Assembly: GCF_002179555.1 (NCBI RefSeq)
Contig: NZ_NHOU01000009.1
Coordinates: 62,001-126,000, forward strand
Origin: Salinicola salarius
GTDB taxonomy: Bacteria > Pseudomonadota > Gammaproteobacteria > Pseudomonadales > Halomonadaceae
Reading direction: 5' to 3'
Length of the DNA: 64,000 bases
Position 1 is the first letter of the stretch. Every line of letters starts with the position of its first letter. Shown here in pieces: positions 44,398-52,833 of the stretch. The notes beneath the pieces are model-generated. The model saw nothing but the letters and a program-made list of their open reading frames with translations. It ran no database searches and was not told the DNA's origin. A program made the position numbers and the translations under genes.

Positions 44398-45768
44398 GTC
44401 GTCGAAGACGAGCTCCTGGATGCCTACCAGCGTCGCTTCGATGCCGTTGCCGTCGACGATTACCCGATCGTCGTGCCGGTCGACGACATAGTCGTCGCGG
44501 TCGCCCTCCATCCGGGCGATGTCATGGCCATCGCCACCATCGAGCCAGTCTTCTCCCCAGCCGCTGCCGGGGGCGAGAATGTCGTCGCCATCGCCGCCGA
44601 ACAGCGTATCGCTGCCCGTACCGCCGAACAGCGTCACCCCGTCGTCGCTGCCGTGCACGATATCGTCTCGACGCGAGCCGACGACATCGTCGAAGGTGAC
44701 CTCGTTGGTGGACATGTCGGTGGGGGCACCGAAGGATTCGCCTTCGTTGACCCACAATGTGGAGGAGATCTTGTCGTTGTCCGGGTCGCGGACCGAATGC
44801 TGGACATGAACGCGATTGTCATGATCGCGACCGCCGTGGAAATTGATGTCGCGATCGGTTCGGGTAACTTCGACATCGTTGCCCACCGAGGAGTGCCAGG
44901 AGGCGAACAGCAGGCCGTGACGCATCCCGCTATCGCTGAGATCGTCGAAGGTGCCGTCGTAGCTCTCGCGCAGTTCGAAGGCATAGCCGTTGCCGCCGGA
45001 CCCCTTGTTGAAGCTGCCTTCGGCGGTCAGGGAGTCGGCATCCATGTCCAGCGATCGGGAGAACTCGAAGGCGGTCGAAGGGCCGTCGATCACGGCGACA
45101 TCGTCGAGCTCGCCGTCGGTAGTGTCGGCATATTCGATGGCGTGATAGCCGGTGAGGTCGTCGAGTTCGTTGCTGAACTCGTCGTCATCGGGCTCGCCCA
45201 GTTCGAAGCCGACCGAAAATCCGCGCAGCGAGACATCATCGGCGCTGTCGATTCGGGTGACCTCGGCCTCATGATGATCGAAGTCGAAATGAACGCCGCG
45301 GTCCAGCGTGATGTAGTCGCCATCGACGTCGGTCACTTTCGCCATGCTCGTTCGCAGCGGCGAGTCCAGTTCGCGCCAGTCATGATCGTCGATCTCGTTG
45401 AGATACTCGGTGTCGTTGTCCTGCGCGATGCGGATCGTGTCGCCCGCCGTCAGCGAGTCGGCATCGTCGAGCTTGAGCACGTCCTCGCCTTCGTCGACGT
45501 CGGATTCGATCTTGCCGATCGTGTCTGCCTTCTCGCCGCTGACCAGAATGGCATTGTCGTCGTTGTCCTCCAGCGCGTCGTCGGTAAAGGTCAGTCGTGT
45601 ATCGTCGCTGCCTTCGCCGACCAGAGAGACGTCTGAACGGGTAATGGTCAGGGCGTGGTCGAAGTGATATTCACCAGCCTCCAGCTTGACCGTTTCGTCG
45701 CGATTGGCCTCTTCATTGATGATCTGCTCGAGTTCCTCGGCGGTTACCTCGTTATCGACACGAATCAT
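44380..45768 (-). CDS. RTX beta-helix protein (shorter paralogue)
   Basis: 462 residues, GGGAG four bases before ATG, no signal peptide. A parallel beta-helix-type region spans about 1-360 (VKLEAGEYHFDHALTITRSDVSLVGEG; GSFNKGSGGNGYAFELRESYDG; GMRHGLLFASWHSS; DRDINFHGGRDHDN; NEGESFGAPTD). An RTX calcium-binding stretch follows at 375-415 (GGTGSDTLFGGDGDDILAPGSG). It is extremely acidic, as expected for a halophile's exported protein. It is paralogous to residues about 130-600 of the next gene but lacks that protein's CBM-like domains and long C-terminal region. Likely secreted by a type I system encoded elsewhere. The substrate, if it is an enzyme, is unknown. Confidence 0.82.
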   Translation of the reverse strand: MIRVDNEVTAEELEQIINEEANRDETVKLEAGEYHFDHALTITRSDVSLVGEGSDDTRLTFTDDALEDNDDNAILVSGEKADTIGKIESDVDEGEDVLKLDDADSLTAGDTIRIAQDNDTEYLNEIDDHDWRELDSPLRTSMAKVTDVDGDYITLDRGVHFDFDHHEAEVTRIDSADDVSLRGFSVGFELGEPDDDEFSNELDDLTGYHAIEYADTTDGELDDVAVIDGPSTAFEFSRSLDMDADSLTAEGSFNKGSGGNGYAFELRESYDGTFDDLSDSGMRHGLLFASWHSSVGNDVEVTRTDRDINFHGGRDHDNRVHVQHSVRDPDNDKISSTLWVNEGESFGAPTDMSTNEVTFDDVVGSRRDDIVHGSDDGVTLFGGTGSDTLFGGDGDDILAPGSGWGEDWLDGGDGHDIARMEGDRDDYVVDRHDDRVIVDGNGIEATLVGIQELVFDDGGLSL

Positions 45769-45938
45769 GTGGCTCCCTTTTGTTGATCTGGATCAATTGG
45801 CGACGGAATCCTACGCAGTTCCAGGGCACGATAGGGATACGCTCTGTAGCGCTTTGGTTTCGTATGGTGAGAAAGATTGACGCCGCATTAACGAGGAATG
45901 CGGCGCCGCCATCATCAAGCAGTAAGGAAAGTGGATGC

Positions 45939-48599
45939 TTAGCTCAGGATCAGGAATCCGCTGTCCATCGGGTTCAGGTTCTGCACACCAATGACCAGAT
46001 CGGAGAGGCCGTCGCCGTTGATGTCGCCCTGCAGCTGGTCGTCGGCGTAGCGAAGCTGGCCGGCGTCGCCGGTAAAGCTTTCCGCCCCCAGCCACTGGAA
46101 CGCCTGGCGGCCCGCCTGGGTGATGTCGGCGTCCAGCGAGGAGAGGTCGATCAGATCGTCGTCGCCGAAATCGACGATTTCATCGATCGACAGCGGCGTC
46201 GATTCCGTCGCCGCCTGCCACACGAACCGATCCTGGCCGCCGCCGCCCTCGAGCCGATCGGCGCCCAGGCTGCCCATTAGCACGTTGTCTCCGGCACTGC
46301 CGATCAGGGTGTCGTTGCCGCTGCCGCCGGTCAGCGTTTCGTCACCGGAAGCCGTGACGGTGCGATCGGTATCGACGAGCGCGCTGGCGAGACGGCTGCC
46401 ATCCGGTAACGATCCCTCGTCGATCGTGACCGGCTCTCCATTCAGAAGAATGTCCCGGGGAATATCGCTGGTATCCGCGTAGGCCTTGAACGAGAAGCGC
46501 ATGGACTCGCCGGCTTCGAGCGACCGGCTGGTGACGTCGACCCGGTAGTCGTCGCCCTGCCGCGAGGCGAGGCTGGCGCCATAGAACGCATGCACATCGC
46601 TCGCCAGGTTCAGCGCAACATTATCGACCTCCACGGCCGCGTCGCCGTCGTTGGTGATCGTGACACCCATGACGTACCCGCTGGACCAGCGGCTGACGAC
46701 GTCGAACGAGGCGTGAAGAGAGCTGGTAGCCGCGGTATCCGTGATATCGAGGATTTCCCGGCTGGCCCAGTACGCCTCGGGAGCGACATCGGCCCTTGCA
46801 TCGACCTGGCTGACCGCGCCGGTCGCCAGATCCAGCAGCTGTCCGTCGGCGAACAGGGCGCGTTCGATATCGGCGAGCGTGTCTCGCGTTCCGTTACCGG
46901 CGACGTACCATTCGCCGCTGGCGAGACGCTCGATGTCGTAGTCAGACAGCTCGCCGGTGAAGAGCGCGGTGTCGTCTCCCGTGCCGCCCTCGAGCCGGTT
47001 GCTTCCCCATCCGCCACCGCCGCCGAGAATGTCGTCGCCGCTGCCGCCGATCAGGGTGTCGTTGCCCAGAGCGCCATCGAGGTAGGCGCCGTCGTCGCTG
47101 GCGTGGATGGCATCGTCGCGGCGCGAGCCGATGACGTAGTCGAAGGTGACGAGGTTGGCATCCGCATCCGTCGGCGCGCCGAAGGTCTCGCCTTCGTTGA
47201 TCCAGACCGTCGTCGACATCTTGTCGTTGCCGGCATCGCGAATCGACTGTTCGACGTGGACGCTGTTGCCGTGATCGCGGCCGCCGTGGAAGTTGATGTC
47301 GCGGTCGGTCGAGGTGACGCGTATCTCGTTGCCGACCGAGGAGTACCAGGAAGCAAACAGCACGCCGTGGCGCATGCCGCTATCCTCCAGGCCGCTGAAC
47401 TGACCGTCGTAGCTCTCCCGCAGCTCGTAGGCGTAGCCGTTGCCGTCACTGCCCTTGTTGAAGCTGCCGCTGGCCGTGATCTCCTGCACATCGAGATCCA
47501 GCGAGCGGCTGAATTCGAACGCGACCGAGGGGCCATCGACGACGGCGACATCTTTCATTGCCGCGCCCACCGTGGCGTTGAACTCCACCGCGTGATAGCG
47601 GGATAGCGCCGGCAGCGTATTGCTGAAGTTGCTGCTGTCGGCCTCGCCCAGGGTAAATGCCACGGTCAGCCCTTCGAGCCGAACGTCCGTCAGCGGTTCG
47701 ATCCTGTCGACTTCCGTCACCCCGGCGTCGAGGTCGAAATGCACGCCGCGATCCAGCACGATCTCGTTGCCATCGACCGCCACGACCTGGGCCATGCTGG
47801 TGCGCAGCGGTGAATCCAGCTCCCGCCACTCGCTATCGCCGATGGCGTCGAGAAACGCGACGTCATTCGATTGGGCCAGCCGGATCGTGTCGCCGACCGC
47901 GAGGCCGTGTCCTTCGCCCAGCGTGAGTCGGGTATCGCCCTGCTGAACGTCACTGGCGAGTCTGGCGACGGTCTCGCCCTCGTCTCCGCTGATACGGATG
48001 GCATTTTTCGTATCGCTTTCCAGCGCCTGCCGGGTAAATACCAGAGTGGTGTCGTCCGAACCGGCGCCCGTCAGGGTGATATCGGAGCGTTCGATGACGA
48101 GCGATTCGTCGAACAGGTAGCGCCCGGCCGCGAGATGGATCGTGGCGTCTTCCGGCGCGGCGGCGATGAGCGCATTGAGCGTGGCGGCGTCGATGCCGTC
48201 GTCCACCGTGATGGCGTTGTCGACGAACGAATAGTCATCACCCAGCAGATCGGGCGGCGTAAGCGCTTCGGTCAGCAGCCGGGCGCCTTCGGTCAGCGAG
48301 GCAGTCACGCCATTTACCGAAGGGGACAGGGGCATCACCGTGTCGTCGCCCAGTGCCTTGAGCTTGATTCGTACCGTCTCGCCGGGAACGAGCTGGCCGT
48401 CATCCTCGATCCGGTAACCGGTATCCGTCGTCTCGTAGCGGTCGGCGCCCCAGAGCGTATTCAGCTCGGCATCGAGGCCGAAATCGAGCTGGTAGCCGTC
48501 GAGCGGCTCGCGACCCTGATAGGTCAAATAGATTTCGAGCGTAAAACCCCCGTTCCATTCGCTGGACAGGCGGTAATCGATCAAAAAGGAGGCATTCAT
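45939..48599 (-). CDS. Large RTX beta-helix protein with two CBM2-like domains
   Basis: 886 residues. Order: CBM2-like domain 1-95 (SSEWNGGFTLEIYLTYQG, LWGADRYETT, LVPGETVRIKLKALG); beta-helix about 130-495, with SGMRHGVLFASWYSSVGN and DRDINFHGGRDHGN nearly identical to the shorter paralogue; RTX block 508-545; linker; second CBM2-like domain 625-720 (SRWSSGYVMGVTITNDGD, RSLEAGESMRFSFKAY); RTX block 752-790; and a serralysin-type C-terminal domain (RFVWQAATES...DEIVDFGDDDLIDLSSLDADI), usual for type I secretion. No signal peptide. It probably binds and perhaps cleaves or epimerises a polysaccharide. Known alginate epimerase catalytic motifs were not found. The Shine-Dalgarno is weak. Confidence 0.82.
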   Translation of the reverse strand: MNASFLIDYRLSSEWNGGFTLEIYLTYQGREPLDGYQLDFGLDAELNTLWGADRYETTDTGYRIEDDGQLVPGETVRIKLKALGDDTVMPLSPSVNGVTASLTEGARLLTEALTPPDLLGDDYSFVDNAITVDDGIDAATLNALIAAAPEDATIHLAAGRYLFDESLVIERSDITLTGAGSDDTTLVFTRQALESDTKNAIRISGDEGETVARLASDVQQGDTRLTLGEGHGLAVGDTIRLAQSNDVAFLDAIGDSEWRELDSPLRTSMAQVVAVDGNEIVLDRGVHFDLDAGVTEVDRIEPLTDVRLEGLTVAFTLGEADSSNFSNTLPALSRYHAVEFNATVGAAMKDVAVVDGPSVAFEFSRSLDLDVQEITASGSFNKGSDGNGYAYELRESYDGQFSGLEDSGMRHGVLFASWYSSVGNEIRVTSTDRDINFHGGRDHGNSVHVEQSIRDAGNDKMSTTVWINEGETFGAPTDADANLVTFDYVIGSRRDDAIHASDDGAYLDGALGNDTLIGGSGDDILGGGGGWGSNRLEGGTGDDTALFTGELSDYDIERLASGEWYVAGNGTRDTLADIERALFADGQLLDLATGAVSQVDARADVAPEAYWASREILDITDTAATSSLHASFDVVSRWSSGYVMGVTITNDGDAAVEVDNVALNLASDVHAFYGASLASRQGDDYRVDVTSRSLEAGESMRFSFKAYADTSDIPRDILLNGEPVTIDEGSLPDGSRLASALVDTDRTVTASGDETLTGGSGNDTLIGSAGDNVLMGSLGADRLEGGGGQDRFVWQAATESTPLSIDEIVDFGDDDLIDLSSLDADITQAGRQAFQWLGAESFTGDAGQLRYADDQLQGDINGDGLSDLVIGVQNLNPMDSGFLILS

Positions 48600-49105
48600 T
48601 TAGGCATCTCATGACGAGTGTCGTGTCGATGCGTCCTGCGATGACGTAGCCGTAACATCCATCGTTGCGGAGGGTGGGACCGAGCCTTCACTGGCTGCAG
48701 TCGTCGTTTCGAAGCACGAGCGAACGCTCACCGCCGGTTCGCCGTCATCTCATGGCAGACGACGAGGAATAGCGCCTGGCGGGGCGATATCGGCCAGCGA
48801 AACGCCGCCAATATGCAGCAAGTTCGAAAAAACGGATTGAATAAGAAAGCGCTAATTGAGATGGCATTTCGTCATATTAAAGCGGTCGGCGCGTCATCTC
48901 GTCGACACGCGGGTGTGCTCCGTGGTGCCGGTAGGAATCTTCACGCCCGGCGCCTTCTCCTGGCGTTGGCCCATGCTTGTCTCCTGCGCCAGCCAGCGCC
49001 CAATATTCGGTCCGCACTCCTTCAGCTTTGCGAGGGGCGGCTTGAGTTATCCATGACCCGACGGGATAGTGGTAAAGCTTTTTCATTGCCTGAAGGAGAA
49101 CAGGA
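48600..49105. other. Intergenic region before the proline-racemase-family gene, 506 bp
   Basis: Divergent promoter region for the large RTX gene and the racemase-like gene. I see no convincing gene. The part around 48825-48890 is AT-rich against the background and may contain promoters; open frames crossing it have poor codon use. The right edge holds GAAGGAG, the ribosome-binding site for the TTG start at 49106. Confidence 0.55.
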
Positions 49106-50104
49106 TTGCGACATACGTTTTTCTGCGTCGATGCTCATGCCTGTGGCAATCCGGTCAGGGTCGTGGCGGGTGGGGTGCCACTCTTGCCCAGCGTGTCGAT
49201 GGCCGAGCGCCGGGATATCTTCGTTCGTGACCACGACTGGATACGCAAGGCGCTGATGTTCGAACCGCGAGGCCACGATGCGATGTCCGGGGCCATGATC
49301 TATCCGTCGATTCGTGAGGATTGCGATTTCGGCGTGCTGTTCATCGAGGTGAGCGGGTGTCTGCCCATGTGCGGCGCCGGGACCATCGGCCTGGTGACCG
49401 TGGCGCTGGAAGAGGGGCTGGTGACACCCCGCGAACCCGGCAAGCTGGCGATCGAAGTGCCGGCCGGCAAGGTCGATGTGGAATACCGCATGAAGGAAGG
49501 GCGCGTGGAATCCGTCCGCCTCTTCAATGTCCCCAGCTTCCTGCAGGCTGCCGATGTCGAGGTGGAAGTCCCCGGTCTCGGCTTGCTGACCGTGGATATC
49601 GCCTATGGCGGCAATTTCTATGCTGTGGTCGAGCCCCAGGCCAACTGGCCGGGGCTGAAAGGCGCGTCGGCCTCCGAGATCGTGACGGCCAGCCAGGCGT
49701 TGCGCAGCGCGGTTTCTGCGGTCTGCGACCCCGTGCATCCCGAAAACGACAGCATTCGCGGGGTGCATCACGCGATCTGGTGCGACGAGGGCGACCCTCA
49801 GCGTTCGGATGGCCGAAGTGCGGTCTTCTACGGCGACAAGGCGATCGATCGCTCGCCGGGCGGTACCGGCACGTCGGCCCGAATGGCGCAGTTGCATGGA
49901 AAGGGGCGGCTGAAGGTCGACGAGCGTTATCGCAATGAAAGTCTCATCGGCACGATCTATCAGGGCATGGTCGAATCCGAGGTCGATATCGGCCCCTACC
50001 GCGGGATCAAGCCCAGTGTCGCCGGGTGGGCCAACATCATTGGCCACAACACCCTTTATGTTGACGATCGCGATCCACTGGCTCATGGTTTTCAGCTGGT
50101 ATGA
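49106..50104 (+). CDS. Proline-racemase-family enzyme with atypical active site
   Basis: 332 residues from a TTG start, eight bases after GAAGGAG. The family is clear from MRHTFFCVDAHACGNPVRVV, VSGCLPMCGAGTIG, IAYGGNFYAVV, VFYGDKAIDRSPGGTGTSARMAQLHGKG and ESLIGTIYQG. Members epimerise proline or 4-hydroxyproline with two cysteines, or dehydrate trans-3-hydroxyproline with Cys/Thr. Here Cys89 is kept, but the usual His after CG is Ala91, and Gly252 stands where the second Cys or Thr is expected. A two-base epimerase mechanism therefore looks unlikely. A betaine-type binding protein follows and may import the substrate. Function open. Confidence 0.87.
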   Translation: MRHTFFCVDAHACGNPVRVVAGGVPLLPSVSMAERRDIFVRDHDWIRKALMFEPRGHDAMSGAMIYPSIREDCDFGVLFIEVSGCLPMCGAGTIGLVTVALEEGLVTPREPGKLAIEVPAGKVDVEYRMKEGRVESVRLFNVPSFLQAADVEVEVPGLGLLTVDIAYGGNFYAVVEPQANWPGLKGASASEIVTASQALRSAVSAVCDPVHPENDSIRGVHHAIWCDEGDPQRSDGRSAVFYGDKAIDRSPGGTGTSARMAQLHGKGRLKVDERYRNESLIGTIYQGMVESEVDIGPYRGIKPSVAGWANIIGHNTLYVDDRDPLAHGFQLV

Positions 50105-50290
50105 CGGTCATCGACCAGGCAACAAGGCGTTCCTCGCGCCTTCGGAGGTTTCTGGCGATGGCATGTGGATCGTGAAGAAAATTTGTCATGATCCGCGGCG
50201 ATTGAGATAGTGGAAAGAACACGCGCTTCCGGCATTGGTACCTCCAGGTGGGTGGAAGCGTTACTGACAATAACGTGCAGGGGATTGATA

Positions 50291-51175
50291 ATGGATTTTC
50301 TGAAATCGAAACTTCTCATCGGTAGCGCTTCCCTGGTGATGGCTGCCGGCGCGGTCGCCGCAAGCGGCAGCGCTCAAGCCCAGGACAAGGGCACGGTCAA
50401 TCTGGCCTACGTGGAATGGTCCGACGCGGTGGCATCCACGAACGTGATGCGCGTCGTGCTGGAAAAAGCCGGGTACGACGTCAACCTGACTTCGCTGTCC
50501 GCCGCCGCCATGTGGCAGGGGCTGTCGACGGGAGATGCCGATGCCATCACCACCGCCTGGCTTCCCACCACCCACGAGGACTACTTCGCCCGAGTGAAGG
50601 ATCAGGTGGAAAATCTTGGCGCGAATCTGGAAGGGACCAAGCTGGGGCTGGTCGTTCCCGAGTATTCCGAAATGAGCAGTATCGAGGATATCAACGATCA
50701 CGCGGACGATCTGGAAGGGCGTATCACCGGCATCGATCCGGGTGCCGGCATCATGAGCCTGACCGAGGATGTCATCGACCAGTACGGTCTCGATGTGGAG
50801 CTGCAGAGCGGCAGCGGCGCGACGATGACTTCGGCCCTCGATACGGCAATCGACAACCAGGAAGATATCGTGATTACCGGCTGGACACCGCACTGGATGT
50901 TCGCCCGTTGGGACCTGAAATATCTGGACGATCCCAAGAATATCTTTGGCGGTAGCGAGGAGATCGATACGGTCGTGCGCAAGGGGCTGAAAGAGGACAT
51001 GCCCGAGGCGTATGCCATTCTGGACAACTTCTCCTGGACGCCGGAAGAACTCGGCGAGGTGATGCTGCTGAATCAGAAAGACGACGCCGATCCGTACGAA
51101 AGTGCCAAGCAGTGGGTCGAGGATAACCCGGATATCGTCAGCGAATGGATGCCGGAATCAGCCAGCGCTGAATGA
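50291..51175 (+). CDS. Glycine-betaine-type ABC substrate-binding protein (orphan)
   Basis: 294 residues from ATG 50291. Signal peptide ends near SGSAQA|QDKGTVNLAYVEW. The OpuAC domain has VEWSDAVASTNVMRVVLEKAGYDV, AITTAWLPTTHEDYF, the hinge GIDPGAGIM and VITGWTPHWMFARWDLKYL with the GWxPHW aromatic motif. No permease or ATPase gene is near, as for the protein at 17.2-18.1 kb; the two are only distant relatives. Placement between the racemase-like gene and the sarcosine oxidase operon suggests a methylated amine or betaine ligand. Ends at a very strong terminator. Confidence 0.93.
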   Translation: MDFLKSKLLIGSASLVMAAGAVAASGSAQAQDKGTVNLAYVEWSDAVASTNVMRVVLEKAGYDVNLTSLSAAAMWQGLSTGDADAITTAWLPTTHEDYFARVKDQVENLGANLEGTKLGLVVPEYSEMSSIEDINDHADDLEGRITGIDPGAGIMSLTEDVIDQYGLDVELQSGSGATMTSALDTAIDNQEDIVITGWTPHWMFARWDLKYLDDPKNIFGGSEEIDTVVRKGLKEDMPEAYAILDNFSWTPEELGEVMLLNQKDDADPYESAKQWVEDNPDIVSEWMPESASAE

Positions 51176-51200
51176 ACCTCGACAGGCAGTGATATTCAAC

Positions 51201-51234
51201 AAGTCGCCATCGAAAGATGGCGACTTGTTTTTTT
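51201..51234 (+). terminator. Rho-independent terminator with GAAA tetraloop
   Basis: AAGTCGCCATC (51201-51211) and GATGGCGACTT (51216-51226) form a perfect 11-bp stem closed by GAAA and followed by GTTTTTTT. Its A-poor left flank makes it mainly a plus-strand terminator, though it also faces the purU 3' end. Confidence 0.95.
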
Positions 51235-51266
51235 GAGCGATCGGCGGGCTGTCTTCGAAGAGGAGG

Positions 51267-52127
51267 CTACTTGCTGAGAATGACGGTCTTTTGGGCATGC
51301 AGGAAGACGCGCTTTTCGGTGTGATACTGAATTGCGCGCGCCAGGGTCAGACACTCGATGTCTCGGCCCTTATTGACGAGGTCTTCCGGAAAGTAGGCGT
51401 GATCCACCGATTCGACACCCTGGGCGATGATCGGACCTTCGTCGAGATCGTTATTGATGTAGTGCGCCGTAGCGCCGACCAGCTTTACCCCTTTTTCATA
51501 CGCCTGGTGATAGGGCCGGGCACCTTTGAAACCGGGGAGAAGCGAGTGATGGATATTGATGGCGCGTCCATTCAGAGCGTCACAGAGCTGCGGTGAGAGT
51601 ACCTGCATGTAACGGGCGAGAACGATCAGGTCAGCATCCGTGTCATCGATCACCGCTCGAATCTGCGCTTCCTGTGTCGCCTTGGTCTTGGGGGTGACTG
51701 GCAGGTAGTGGTACGGAATGTCGTGCCACCTGGCGAGCGGTTCCAGGTCCGGGTGGTTGGACACGATGGCCTTGACGTCGAGGGCCAACTGGCCGGTCCG
51801 ATAGCGATAGAGCAGGTCGTTGAGGCAGTGATCCGCCTTGGAAACGAGGATGACGGTCTTCATTCGCTCGGCACTGGAACTGAGCTCGAACGTCATGTCG
51901 AACTCTTTCGCTCTCGTCGCAAAGGATTCCGTAAAGCGGTCCTTGTCGAACGTCAGCGTCTTGTCCGGCTGGAAGGCCACGCGGATGAAGAAGCGCTCGG
52001 CTGGTGCGTCGTTGAACGAGCTGATTTCATTGACGTAACAGCGCGATTCTTTCAGGAAACGCGTCACGACATCGATGGTGCCCAGGCGGCTGGGGCACTG
52101 GGCGGTGAGGATCCAGTCGTTGCTCAT
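51267..52127 (-). CDS. purU: Formyltetrahydrofolate deformylase
   Basis: 286 residues from MSNDWILTAQCPSRLG; longer upstream reading is rejected because it enters the preceding gene's end. An ACT domain (about 5-85) is followed by a formyltransferase domain with MKTVILVSKADHCLNDLLYR, INIHHSLLPGFKGARPYHQAYEKGVKLVGATAHY and DEGPIIAQ, which includes the catalytic Asn-His-Asp set of the family. It hydrolyses 10-formyl-THF to THF and formate, releasing folate so that sarcosine oxidase can keep loading C1 units. It is the last gene of the sox operon, 70 bp after soxG. Confidence 0.96.
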   Translation of the reverse strand: MSNDWILTAQCPSRLGTIDVVTRFLKESRCYVNEISSFNDAPAERFFIRVAFQPDKTLTFDKDRFTESFATRAKEFDMTFELSSSAERMKTVILVSKADHCLNDLLYRYRTGQLALDVKAIVSNHPDLEPLARWHDIPYHYLPVTPKTKATQEAQIRAVIDDTDADLIVLARYMQVLSPQLCDALNGRAINIHHSLLPGFKGARPYHQAYEKGVKLVGATAHYINNDLDEGPIIAQGVESVDHAYFPEDLVNKGRDIECLTLARAIQYHTEKRVFLHAQKTVILSK

Positions 52128-52197
52128 TGATTTGTTATTCCCGGTGACATGATTCCTGGGTGAAGGAAGGCCGATTCCACATCGGCCTTCTGTCTCG

Positions 52198-52833
52198 TCA
52201 ACGCTCGACCGAGACACCGAATTCCGCGGCGGCATCGAGGAGCCATCGGTAGAGGTAGTCGGCAAAACTGCGGCGCACGATGAGTTCCCAGCAGTCTGCC
52301 TTCGGTTGACGCAAGGTGACTGAGGTCTTGGCGAAGATCGTGGTGACGCCCTTGCCGACCGGGAATGCCGACGGGTGAACGTCGTAGGGCGTCGACTTCT
52401 TCAGCGTCTCGCGTGCCTTGGGGCCGCTCAGCGTGATGACGGTCTGGCCGCCGCTGACGTTGACGAGGCTGAAGTGTGCTTGCCCCAGTGCATGGCGAAG
52501 CGCCTTCTCCAGCGCGAACTCTTCGCCGCCGGGGACCACGATCAGCCATTCGTCCGGTGATAGCCACTGGATCGAACGCTCGCCCGTTGAATCCAGGGTC
52601 AGGGTATTGGGCCGCGCCGGCAGGTTGATGCCGAGCACCTCGCGCACGGCCTCATCCAGGACGATGGCGCCGCCGCGCAGGATCAGGTGGCCCATGAAGG
52701 CGGATTCCCGCAGCGTCACCCCGGCTTGCGTGTCCGCGTCGGGCACCGGACCGCGCTGGAGCGACCAGGCGAGGGGCGACTCTGCGCCGGTCTGATCGTT
52801 CGGCCGGCAGTCGAATTCACGAATCTCAGACAT
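52198..52833 (-). CDS. soxG: Sarcosine oxidase, gamma subunit
   Basis: 211 residues from the ATG with AAAGGAG nine bases upstream; the start overlaps the soxA stop by 8 bp. Family pattern: ESAFMGHLILRGGAIVLDEAVREVLGINLPARPNTLT, IQWLSPDEWLIVVP, SGGQTVITLSGPKARETLKK and the C-terminal RRSFADYLYRWLLDAAAEFG. It is a structural subunit of heterotetrameric sarcosine oxidase, with a fold related to the GcvT domain of the alpha subunit. Confidence 0.94.
   Translation of the reverse strand: MSEIREFDCRPNDQTGAESPLAWSLQRGPVPDADTQAGVTLRESAFMGHLILRGGAIVLDEAVREVLGINLPARPNTLTLDSTGERSIQWLSPDEWLIVVPGGEEFALEKALRHALGQAHFSLVNVSGGQTVITLSGPKARETLKKSTPYDVHPSAFPVGKGVTTIFAKTSVTLRQPKADCWELIVRRSFADYLYRWLLDAAAEFGVSVER

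Noticed and set aside
44380-48599. Alginate C5-epimerase (AlgE type) for the RTX proteins.
   Set aside because: RTX plus beta-helix fits, but I did not find the DPHE-type catalytic motif of AlgE A-modules, so only a general description is given.
48600-49105. Small genes in the 506-bp gap (for example open frames from 48813 or 48856).
   Set aside because: Poor codon use, weak or missing ribosome-binding sites and no recognisable protein features.
49106-50104. Calling the gene 4-hydroxyproline epimerase.
   Set aside because: The second catalytic cysteine is replaced by glycine and the CGH histidine by alanine, so the name would overstate the evidence.
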